A DNA stretch of 64,000 bases from Prosapia bicincta (Eukaryota > Arthropoda > Insecta > Hemiptera > Cercopidae). The stretch is from assembly GCA_036971475.1 (NCBI GenBank), contig JBAIZL010000003.1, positions 102,931,233-102,995,232 of the forward strand, given 5' to 3'. Shown one piece after another: positions 50,401 to 62,500 of this stretch (position 1 is its first letter; every line of letters begins with the position of its first letter). Under the pieces are notes generated by a model. It made no database searches, had not been told where the DNA came from, and saw only the letters and a program-made list of their open reading frames with translations. A program made the position numbers and the translations under genes.

Positions 50401-53400
50401 TTAAACCGTTAGTTAGCCCTTAAGTTAGCTAATCAAGTCAATCTATAAGCTATAAACTTAAATAATCGTGTGAATCTTTAAACCGTTAGTTAGCCATTAA
50501 GTTAGCTAATCAGTAAATCTATAAGCTATAAACTTATATAATCGTGTGAATCTTTAAACCGTTAGTTAGCCATTAAGTTAGCTAATCAGGTCAATCTATA
50601 AGCTCTAAACTTAGATAATCGTGTGAATCTTTAAACCGTTAGTTAGCCATTAGGTTAGCTAATCAAGTAAATCTATAAGCTATAAACTTATATAATCGTG
50701 TGAATCTTTAAACCGTTAGTTAGCCATTAAGTTAGCTAATCAAGTCAATCTATAAGCTATAAACTTATATAATCGTGTGAATCTTTAAACCGTTAGTTAG
50801 CCATTAAGTTACCTAATCAAGTCAATCTATAAGCTATAAACTTATATAATCGTGTGAATCTTTAAACCGTTAGTTAGCCATTAAGTTAGCTAATCAAGTC
50901 AATCTATAAGCTATAAACTTATATAATCGTGTGAATCTTTAAACCGTTAGTTAGCCCTTAAGTTAGCTAATCAAGTAAATCTATATGCTATAAACTTAGA
51001 TAATCGTGTGAATCTTTAAACCGTTAGTTAGCCATTAAGTTAGCTAATCAAGTAAATCTGTAAGCTATAAACTTAGATAATCGTGTGAATCTTTAAACCG
51101 TTAGTTAGCCCTTAAGTTAGCTAATCAAGTAAATCTATAAGCTATAAACTTAGATAATCGTGTGAATCTTTAAACCGTTAGTTAGCCATTAAGTTACCTA
51201 ATCAAATAAATCTATAAGATATAAACTTAGATAATCGTGTGAATCTTTAAACCGTTAGTTAGCTTTTAAGTTAGCTAATCAAGTAAATCTATAAGCTATA
51301 AACTTAGATAATCGTGTGAATCTTTAAACCGTTAGTTAGCCATTAAGTTAGCTAATCAAGTAAATCTGTAAGCTATAAACTTAGATAATCGTGTGAATCT
51401 TTAAACCGTTAGTTAGCCCTTAAGTTAGCTAATCAAGTAAATCTATAAGCTATAAACTTAGATAATCGTGTGAATCTTTAAACCGTTAGTTAGCCATTAA
51501 GTTAGCTAATCAAGTAAATCTGTAAGCTATAAACTTAGATAATCGTGTGAATCTTTAAACTGTTAGTTAGCCCTTAAGTTAGCTAATCAAGTAAATCTAT
51601 AAGCTATAAACTTAGATAATCGTGTGAATCTTTAAACCGTTAGTTAGCCATTAAGTTAGCTAATCAAGTAAATCTATAAGCTATAAACTTACATTAACGC
51701 TTGAAACTCTAAACCGTGTGTTAGCCATTAAGTTAGCTAATCAGGTAAATCTATAAGCTATAAACTTAGATAATCATGTGAATCTTTAAACCGTTAGTTA
51801 GCCATTACGTTACCTAATCAAATAAATCTATAAGCTATAAACTTAGATAATCGTGTGAATCTTTAAACCGTTAGTTAGCCCTTAAGTTAGCTAATCAAGT
51901 AAATCTATAAGCTATAAACTTAGATAATCGTGTGAATCTTTAAACCGTTAGTTAGCCATTAAGTTAGCTAATCAAGTAAATCTATAAGCTATAAACTTAG
52001 ATAATCGTATGAATCTTTAAACCGTTAGTTAGCCATTAAGTTAGCTAATGAAGTAAATCTATAAGCTATAAACTTAGATAATCATGTGAATCTTTAAACC
52101 GTTAGTTAGTCCTTAAGTTAGCTAATCAAGTAAATCTATAAGCTATAAACTTAGATAGTCGTGTGAATCTTTAAACCGTTAGTTAGCCCTTAAGTTAGCT
52201 AATCAAGTAAATCTATAAGCTATAAACTTAGATAATCGTGTGAATCTTTAAACCGTTAGTTAGCCATTAAGTTAGCTATTTAAGTCAATCTATAAGCTAT
52301 AAACTTAGATACTCGTGTGAATCTTTAAACCGTAGGTTAGCCATTAAGTCAGCTAATCAAGTAAATCTGTAAGCTATAAACTTAGATAATCGTGTGAATC
52401 TTTAAACCGTTAGTTAGCCATTAGGTTAGCTAATCAAGTAAATCTATAAGCTATAAACTAAGATAATCGTGTGCATCTTTAAACCGTTAGTTAGCCATTA
52501 AGTTAGCTAATCAAGTAAATCTATAAGCTATAAACTTAGATAAACGTGTGAATCTTTAAACCGTTAGTTAGCCATTAAGTTACCTAATCAAGTAAATATA
52601 TAAGCTATAAACATAGAAATTCGTGTGAATCTTTAAACCGTTAGTTAGCCATTAAGTTAGCTAATCAAGTAAATCAGTAAGCTATAAACTTAGATAATCG
52701 TGTGAATCTTTAAACCGTTAGTTAGCCATTAGGTTAGCTAATCAAGTAAATCTATAAGCTATAAACTAAGATAATCGTGTGAATCTTTAAACCGTTAGTT
52801 AGCCAATAAGTTAGCTAATCAAGTAAATCTATAACCTATAAACTTAGATAATCGTGTGAATCTTTAAACCGTTAGTTAGCCCTTAAGTTAGCTAATCAAG
52901 TAAATCTAAGGGCTATAAACTTAGATAGTCGTGTGAATCTTTAAACCGTTAGATAGCCATTAAGTTAGCTAATCAAGTAAATCAGTAAGCTATAAACTTA
53001 GATAATCATGTGAATCTTTAAACCGTTAGTTAGCCATTATGTTAGCTAATCAAATAAATCTATAAGCTATAAACTTAGATAATCGTGTGAATCTTTAACC
53101 GTTAGTTAGCCATTAAGTTAGCTAATCAAGTAAATCTATAAGCTATAAACTTAGATAATCGTGTGAATCTTTAAACCGTTAGTTAGACATTACGTTAGCT
53201 AATCAAGGAAATCTATCAGCTATAAACTTAGATAATCGTGTGAATCTTAAAACCGTTAGTTAACCATTAAGTTAGCTATTCAAGTAAATCTATAAGCTAT
53301 AAACTTAGATAATCGTGTAAATCTTTAAACCGTTAGTTAGCAATTAAGTTAGCTAATCAAGTAAACCTATAAGCTATAAACTTAGATAATCGTGTGAATC

Positions 53401-56400
53401 TTAAAACCGTTAGTTAGCCATTAAGTTAGCTAATCAAGTAAATCTATAAGCTATAAACTTAAATAATCGTGTGAATCTTTAAACCGTTAGTTAGCCATTA
53501 AGTTAGCTAATCAGTAAATCTATAAGCTATAAACTTATATAATCGTGTGAATCTTTAAACCGTTAGTTAGCCATTAAGTTAGCTAATCAGGTCAATCTAT
53601 AAGCTCTAAACTTAGATAATCGTGTGAATCTTTAAACCGTTAGTTAGCCATTAGGTTAGCTAATCAAGTAAATCTATAAGCTATAAACTTATATAATCGT
53701 GTGAATCTTTAAACCGTTAGTTAGCCATTAAGTTAGCTAATCAAGTCAATCTATAAGCTATAAACTTATATAATCGTGTGAATCTTTAAACCGTTAGTTA
53801 GCCATTAAGTTACCTAATCAAGTCAATCTATAAGCTATAAACTTATATAATCGTGTGAATCTTTAAACCGTTAGTTAGCCATTAAGTTAGCTAATCAAGT
53901 CAATCTATAAGCTATAAACTTATATAATCGTGTGAATCTTTAAACCGTTAGTTAGCCATTAGGTTAGCTAATCAAGTCAATCTATAACCTATAAACTTAT
54001 ATAATCGTGTGAATCTTTAAACCGTTAGTTAGCCATTAGGTTAGCTAATCAAGTCAATCTATAACCTATAAACTTATATAATCGTGTGAATCTTTAAACC
54101 GTTAGTTAGCCATTAGGTTAGCTAATCAAGTCAATCTATAAGCTATAAACTTATATAATCGTGTGAATCTTTAAACCGTTAGTTAGCCATTAAGTTAGCA
54201 AATCAAGTCAATCTATAAGCTATAAACTTATATAATCGTGTGAATCTTTAAACCGTTAGTTAGCCATTAGGTTAGCTAATCAAGTCAATCTATAAGCTAT
54301 AAACTTATATAATCGTGTGAATCTTTAAACCGTTAGTTAGCCATTAGATTAGCTAATCAAGTCAATCTATAAGCTATAAACTTATATAATCGTGTGAATC
54401 TTTAAACCGTTAGTTAGCCATTAAGTTAGCTAATCAAGTCAATCTATAAGCTATAAACTTTTATAATCGTGTGAATCTTTAAACCGTTAAATAGCCATTA
54501 GGTTAGCTAATCAAGTCAATCTATAAGCTATAAACTTATATAATCGTGTGAATCTTTAAACCGTTAGTTAGCCATTAGGTTAGCTAATCAAGTCAATCTA
54601 TAAGCTATAAACTTATATAATCGTGTGAATCTTTAAACCGTTAGTTAGCCATTAAGTTAGCTAATCAAGTAAATCTATAAGCTATAAACTTAGATACTCG
54701 TGTCAATCTTTAAACCGTTAGTTAGTTATTAAGTTAGTTAATCAAGTATATCTATAAGTTATAAACTTAGATAATCGTGTGAATCTTTAAACCGTTAGTT
54801 AGCCATTAAGTTAGCTAATCAAGTAAATCTATAAGCTATAAACTTAGATACTCGTGTCAATCTTTAAACCGTTAGTTAGCCGTTACATTAGCTAATCAGG
54901 TAAATCTATAAGCTATAAACTTAGATAATTGTGTGAATCTTTAAACCGTTAGTTAGCCATTAAGTTAGCTAATCAAGTATATCTATAAGCTATAAACTTA
55001 GATAATCGTGTGAAATTTTAAACCGTGTGTTAGCCATTAGGTTAGCTAATCAAGTAGATCTATAAGCTATAAACTTACATCAACGCGTAAAACTTTAAAC
55101 CGTGTGTTAGCCAATAAGTTAGCTAATCAGGTAAATCTATAAGCTATAAACTTAGATAATCATGTGAATCTTTAAACCGTTAGTTAGCCATTAAGTTACC
55201 TAATCAAGTAAATCTATAAGCTATAAACTTAGATAATCGTATGAATCTTTAAACCGTTAGTTAGCCATTAGGTTACCTAATCAAGTAAATCTATAAGCTA
55301 TAAACTAAGATAATCGTGTGAATCTTTAAACCGTTAGTTAACCATTAAGTTAGCTAATCAAGTAAATCAATAAGCTATAAACTTAGATAATCGTGTGAAT
55401 CTTAAAACCGTTAGTTAGCCATTAAGTTAGCTAATCAAGTAAATCTATAAGCTATAAACTTAAATAATCGTGTGAATCTTTAACCGTCAGTTAGCCATTA
55501 AGTTAGGTAATCAAGTCAATCTATAAGCTATAAACTTATATAATCGTGTGAATCTTTCAACCGTTAGTTAGCCATTAAGTTAGCTAATCAAGTAAATCTA
55601 TAAGCTATAAACTTAGATTATCGTGTGAATCTTAAAACCGTTAGTTAGCCATTAAGTTACCTAATCAAGTAAATATATAACCTATAGACTTACATTAACG
55701 CGTGAAACTTTAAACCGTTAGTTAGCCATTACGTTAGCGTAAATCTATAAGCTATAAACTTAGATAATTGTGTGAATCTTTAAACCGTTAGTTAGCCATT
55801 AGGTTAGCTAATCAAGTAAATCTATAAGCTATAAACTAAGATAATCGTGTGCATCTTTAAACCGTTAGTTAGCCATTAAGTTAGCTAATCAAGTAAATCT
55901 ATAAGCTATAAACTTAGATAAACGTGTGAATCTTTAAACCGTTAGTTAGCCATTAAGTTACCTAATCAAGTAAATATATAAGCTATAAACTTAGATATTC
56001 GTGTGAATCTTTAAACCGTTAGTTAGCCATTAAGTTAGCTAATCAAGTAAATCAGTAAGCTATAAACTTAGATAATCGTGTGAATCTTTAAACCGTTAGT
56101 TAGCCATTAGGTTAGCTAATCAAGTAAATCTATAAGCTATAAACTAAGATAATCGTGTGAATCTTTAAACCGTTAGTTAGCCATTAAGTTAGCTAATCAA
56201 GTAAATCTAAAAGCTATAAACATATATAATCGTGTGAATCTTAAAACCGTTAGTTAGCCATTAAGTTAGCTAATCAAGTAAATCTATAAGCTATAAACTT
56301 AGATAATCGTGTGAATCTTTAAACCGTTAGTTAGCCCTTAAGTTAGCTAATCAAGTAAATCTAAGGGCTATAAACTTAGATAGTCGTGTGAATCTTTAAA

Positions 56401-56535
56401 CCGTTAGATAGCCATTAAGTTAGCTAATCAAGTAAATCAGTAAGCTATAAACTTAGATAATCATGTGAATCTTTAAACCGTTAGTTAGCCATTATGTTAG
56501 CTAATCAAATAAATCTATAAGCTATAAACTTAGAT
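44480..56535. repeat. Segmental duplication within the satellite, about 7.15-7.54 kb period
   Basis: Private markers recur at long range: CATTAACGCTTG 44542/51692 and GCTATTTAAGTC 45121/52271 (offset 7150); GACATTACG 45728/53186 (7458); TAGCAAATCAAG 46661/54196, AGATACTCGTGTC 47157/54692, GTTAGCGTAAATC 48198/55733 and GTGTGCATC 48312/55847 (7535); CATTATGTT 49032/56490 (7458). Most offset changes are whole numbers of monomers. GTTAGCGTAAATC appears again at 59804, showing a partial third copy. Confidence 0.88.
49060..51840. repeat. 1462-bp higher-order repeat (19 monomers), about 1.9 copies
   Basis: CTCTAAACTTAG occurs at 49141 and 50603, CTTTTAAG at 49801 and 51263, and CATTACGTTACC at 50341 and 51803, each pair 1462 bp apart. 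That is 19 x 77 minus one base. The copies part near 50440/51900, where AAGTCAATC faces AAGTAAATC. Confidence 0.92.
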
Positions 56536-59500
56536 AATCGTGTGAATCTTTAACCGTTAGTTAGCCATTAAGTTAGCTAATCAAGTAAATCTATAAGCTA
56601 TAAACTTAGATAATCGTGTGAATCTTTAAACCGTTAGTTAGTCATTACGTTAGCTAATCAAGGAAATCTATCAGCTATAAACTTAGATAATCGTGTGAAT
56701 CTTAAAACCGTTAGTTAACCATTAAGTTAGCTATTCAAGTAAATCTATAAGCTATAAACTTAGATAATCGTGTGAATCTTAAAACCGTTAGTTAGCCATT
56801 AAGTTAGCTAATCAAGTAAATCTATAAGCTATAAACTTAAATAATCGTGTGAATCTTTAAACCGTTAGTTAGCCATTAAGTTAGCTAATGAGGGAAATCT
56901 ATAAGCTATAAACTTACATTAACGCGTGAAATTTTAAACCGTATTTTAGCCATTAAGTTAGCTAATCAAGTAGATCTATAAGCTATAAACTTACATCAAC
57001 GCGTGAAACCTTAAACCATGTGTTAGCCATTAAGTTAGCTAATCAGGTAAATCTATAAGCTATAAACTTAGATAATCGTGTGAATCTTTAAACCGTTAGT
57101 TAGCCATTAAGTTAGCAAATCAAGTCAATCTATAAGCTATAAACTTAAATAATCGTGTGAATCTTTAAACCGTTAGTTAGCCATTAAGTTAGCTAATCAG
57201 TAAATCTATAAGCTATAAACTTATATAATCGTGTGAATCTTTAAACCGTTAGTTAGCCATTAAGTTAGCTAATCAGGTCAATCTATAAGCTCTAAACTTA
57301 GATAATCGTGTGAATCTTTAAACCGTTAGTTAGCCATTAGGTTAGCTAATCAAGTAAATCTATAAGCTATAAACTTATATAATCGTGTGAATCTTTAAAC
57401 CGTTAGTTGGCCATTAAGTTAGCTAATCAAGTCAATCTATAAGCTATAAACTTATATAATCGTGTGAATCTTTAAACCGTTAGTTAGCCATTAAGTTACC
57501 TAATCAAGTCAATCTATAAGCTATAAACTTATATAATCGTGTGAATCTTTAAACCGTTAGTTAGCCATTAAGTTAGCTAATCAAGTCAATCTATAAGCTA
57601 TAAACTTATATAATCGTGTGAATCTTTAAACCGTTAGTTAGCCATTAAGTTAGCTAATCAAGTCAATCTATAAGCTATAAACTTACATAATCGTGTGAAT
57701 CTTTAAACCGTTAGTTAGCCATTAGGTTAGCTAATCAAGTCAATCTATAAGCTATAAACTTATATAATCGTGTGAATCTTTAAACCGTTAGTTAGCCATT
57801 AGGTTAGCTAATCAAGTCAATCTATAAGCTATAAACTTATATAATCGTGTGAATCTTTAAACCGTTAGTTAGCCATTAGGTTAGCTAATCAAGTCAATCT
57901 ATAAGCTATAAACTTATATAATCGTGTGAATCTTTAAACCGTTAGTTAGCCATTAGGTTAGCAAATCAAGTCAATCTATAAGCTATAAACTTATATAATC
58001 GTGTGAATCTTTAAACCGTTAGTTAGCCATTAGGTTAGCTAATCAAGTCAATCTATAAGCTATAAACTTATATAATCGTGTGAATCTTTAAACCGTTAGT
58101 TAGCCATTAGGTTAGCTAATCAAGTCAATCTATAAGCTATAAACTTATATAATCGTGTGAATCTTTAAACCGTTAGTTAGCCATTAAGTTAGCTAATCAA
58201 GTCAATCTATAAGCTATAAACTTATATAATCGTGTGAATCTTTAAACCGTTAGTTAGCCATTAGGTTAGCTAATCAAGTCAATCTATAAGCTATTAACTT
58301 ATATAATCGTGTGAATCTTCAAACCGTTAGTTAGCCATTAAGTTAGCAAATCAAGTCAATCTATAAGCTATAAACTTATATAATCGTGTGAATCTTTAAA
58401 CCGTTAGTTAGCCATTAAGGTAGCTAATCAAGTCAATCTATAAGCTATAAACTTTTATAATCGTGTGAATCTTTAAACCGTTAGTTAGCCATTAGGTTAG
58501 CTAATCAAGTCAATCTATAAGCTATAAACTTATATAATCGTGTGAATCTTTAAACCGTTAGTTAGCCATTAGGTTAGCTAATCAAGTCAATCTATAAGCT
58601 ATAAACTTATATAATCGTGTGAATCTTTAAATCGTTAGTTAGCCATGAAGTTAGCTAATCAAGTCAATCTATAAGCTATAAACTTAGATAATCGTGTGAA
58701 TCTTTAAACCGTTAGATAGCCATTACGGTAGCTAATCAGGTAAATCTATAACCTATAAACTTAGATAATCGTGTGAATCTTTAAACCGTTAGTTAGCCAT
58801 TAAGTTAGTTAATCAAGTATATCTATAAGTTATAAACTTAGGTAATCGTGTGAATCTTTAAACCGTTAGTTAGCCATTAAGTTAGCTAATCAAGTAAATC
58901 TATAAGCTATAAACTTAGATACTCGTGTGAATCTTTAAACCGTTAGTTAGCCGTTACATTAGCTAATCAGGTAAATCTATAAGCTATAAACTTAGATAAT
59001 TGTGTGAATCTTTAAACCGTTAGTTAGCCATTACGTTAGCTAATCAAGTATATCTATAACCTATAAACTTAGATAATCGTGTGAAATTTTAAACCGTGTG
59101 TTAGCCATTAGGTTAGCTAATCAAGTAGATCTATAAGCTATAAACTTACATCAACGCGTAAAACTTTAAACCGTGTGTTAGCCAATAAGTTAGCTAATCA
59201 GGTAAATCTATAAGCTATAAACTTAGATAATCATGTGAATCTTTAAACCGTTAGTTAGCCATTAAGTTACCTAATCAAGTAAATCTATAAGCTATAAACT
59301 TAGATAATCGTATGAATCTTTAAACCGTTAGTTAGCCATTAGGTTACCTAATCAAGTAAATCTATAAGCTATAAACTAAGATAATCGTGTGAATCTTTAA
59401 ACCGTTAGTTAGCCATTAAGCTAGCTAATCAAGTAAATCAATAAGCTATAAACTTAGATAATCGTGTGAATCTTAAAACCGTTAGTTAGCCATTACGTTA

Positions 59501-62500
59501 GCTAATCAAGTAAATCTATAAGCTATAAACTTAAATAATCGTGTGAATCTTTAACCGTCAGTTAGCCATTAAGTTAGGTAATCAAAAAAATCTATAAGCT
59601 ATAAACTTAGATAATCGTGTGAATCTTTCAACCGTTAGTTAGCCATTAAGTTAGCTAATCAAGTAAATCTATAAGCTATAAACTTAGATAATCGTGTGAA
59701 TCTTAAAACCGTTAGTTAGCCATTAAGTTACCTAATCAAGTAAATATATAAGCTATAGACTTACATTAACGCGTGAAACTTTAAACCGTTAGTTAGCCAT
59801 TACGTTAGCGTAAATCTATAAGCTATAAACTTAGATAATTGTGTGAATCTTTAAACCGTTAGTTAGCCATTAGGTTAGCTAATCAAGTAAATCTATAAGC
59901 TATAAACTTAAATAATCGTGTGAATCTTTAAACCGTTAGTTAGCCATTAAGTTAGCTAATCAAGTAAATCTATAAGCTATAAACTTAGATAATCGTTTGT
60001 ATCTTTAAACCGTTAGTTAGCCATTAAGTTAGCTAATCAAGTAAATCTATAAGCTATAAACTTAGATAATCGTATGAATCTTAAAACCGTTAGTTAACCA
60101 TTAAGTTAGATATTCAAGTAAATCTATAAGCTATAAACTTAGATAATCGTGTAAATCTTTAAACCGTTAGTTAGCAATTAAGTTAGCTAATCAAGTAAAC
60201 CTATAAGCTATAAACTTAGATAATCGTGTGAATCTTAAAACCGTTAGTTAGCCATTAAGTTAGCTAATCAAGTAAATCTATAAGCTATAAACTTAAATAA
60301 TCGTGTGAATCTTTAAACCGTTAGTTAGCCATTAAGTTAGCTAATCAGTAAATCTATAAGCTATAAACTTATATAATCGTGTGAATCTTTAAACCGTTAG
60401 TTAGCCATTAAGTTAGCTAATCAAGTCAATCTATAAGCTCTAAACTTAGATAATCGTGTGAGTCTTTAAACCGTTAGTTAGCCATTAGGTTAGCTAATCA
60501 AGTAAATCTATAAGCTATAAACTTATATAATCGTGTGAATCTTTAAACCGTTAGTTAGCCATTAAGTTAGCTAATCAAGTCAATCTATAAGCTATAAACT
60601 TATATAATCTTGTGAATCTTTAAACCGTTAGTTAGCCATTAAGTTACCTAATCAAGTCAATCTATAAGCTATAAACTTATATAATCGTGTGAATCTTTAA
60701 ACCGTTAGTTAGCCATTAAGATAGCTAATCAAGTAATTCTATAAGCTATAAACTTAGATACTCGTGTGAATCTTTAAACCGTTAGTTAGCCGTTACATTA
60801 GCTAATCAGGTAAATCTATAAGCTATAAACTTAGATAATTGTGTGAAATTTTAAACCGTGTGTTAGCCATTAGGTTAGCTAATCAAGTAGATCTATAAGC
60901 TATAAACTTACATCAACGCGTAAAACTTTAAACCGTGTGTTAGCCAATAAGTTAGCTAATCAGGTAAATCTATAAGCTATAAACTTACATTAACGCGTGA
61001 AATTTTAAACCGTATTTTAGCCATTAAGTTAGCTAATCAAGTAGATCTATAAGCTATAAACTTACATCAACGCGTGAAACCTTAAACCATGTGTTAGCCA
61101 TTAAGTTAGCTAATCAGGTAAATCTATAAGCTATAAACTTAGATAATCGTGTGAATCTATAAACCGTTAGTTAGCCATTAAGTTAGCAAATCAAGTCAAT
61201 CTATAAGCTATAAACTTATATAATCGTGTGAATCTTTAAACCGTTAGTTAGCAATTAGGTTAGCTAATCAAGTCAATCTATAAGCTATAAACTTATATAA
61301 TCGTGTGAATCTTTAAACCGTTAGTTAGCCATTAGGTTAGCTAATCAAGTCAATCTATAAGCTATAAACTTATATAATCGTGTGAATCTTTAAACCGTTA
61401 GTTAGCCATTAAGTTAGCTAATCAAGTCAATCTATAAGCTATAAACTTTTATAATCGTGTGAATCTTTAAACCGTTAGTTAGCCATTAGGTTAGCTAATC
61501 AAGTCAATCTATAAGCTATAAATTTATATAATCGTGTGAATCTTTAAACCGTTAGTTAGCCATTAGGTTAGCTAATCAAGTCAATCTATAAGCTATAAAC
61601 TTATATAATCGTGTGAATCTTTAAATCGTTAGTTAGCCATTAAGTTAGCTAATCAAGTCAATCTATAAGCTATAAACTTATATAATCGTGTGAATCTTTA
61701 AACCGTTAGTTAGCAATTACGTTAGCTAATCAGGTAAATCTATAAGCTATAAACTTAGATAATCGTGTGAATCTTTAAACCGTTAGTTAGCCATTAAGTT
61801 AGTTAATCAAGTATATCTATAAGTTATAAACTTAGATAATCGTGTGAATCTTTAAACCGTTAGTTAGCCATTAAGTTAGCTAATCAAGTAAATCTATAAG
61901 CAATAAACTTAGATACTCGTGTGAATCTTTAAACCGTTAGTTAGCCGTTACATTAGCTAATCAGGTAAATCTATAAGCTATAAACTTAGATAATTGTGTG
62001 AATCTTTACTTCTTTAGTTAGCCATTAAGTTAGTTAATCAAGTATATCTATAAGTTATAAACTTAGGTAATCGTGTGAATCTTTAAACCGTTTGTTAGCC
62101 ATTAAGTTAGCTAATCAAGTAAATCTATAAGCTATAAACTTAGATACTCGTGTGAATCTTTAAACCGTTAGTTAGCCGTTACATTAGCTAATCAGGTAAA
62201 TCTATAAGCTATAAACTTAGATAATTGTGTGAATCTTTAAACCGTTAGTTAGCCATTACGTTAGCTAATCAAGTATATCTATAACCTATAAACTTAGATA
62301 ATCGTGTGAAATTTTAAACCGTGTGTTAGCCATTAGGTTAGCTAATCAAGTAGATCTATAAGCTATAAACTTACATCAACGCGTAAAACTTTAAACCGTG
62401 TGTTAGCCAATAAGTTAGCTAATCAGGTAAATCTATAAGCTATAAACTTAGATAATCATGTGAATCTTTAAACCGTTAGTTAGCCATTAAGTTACCTAAT

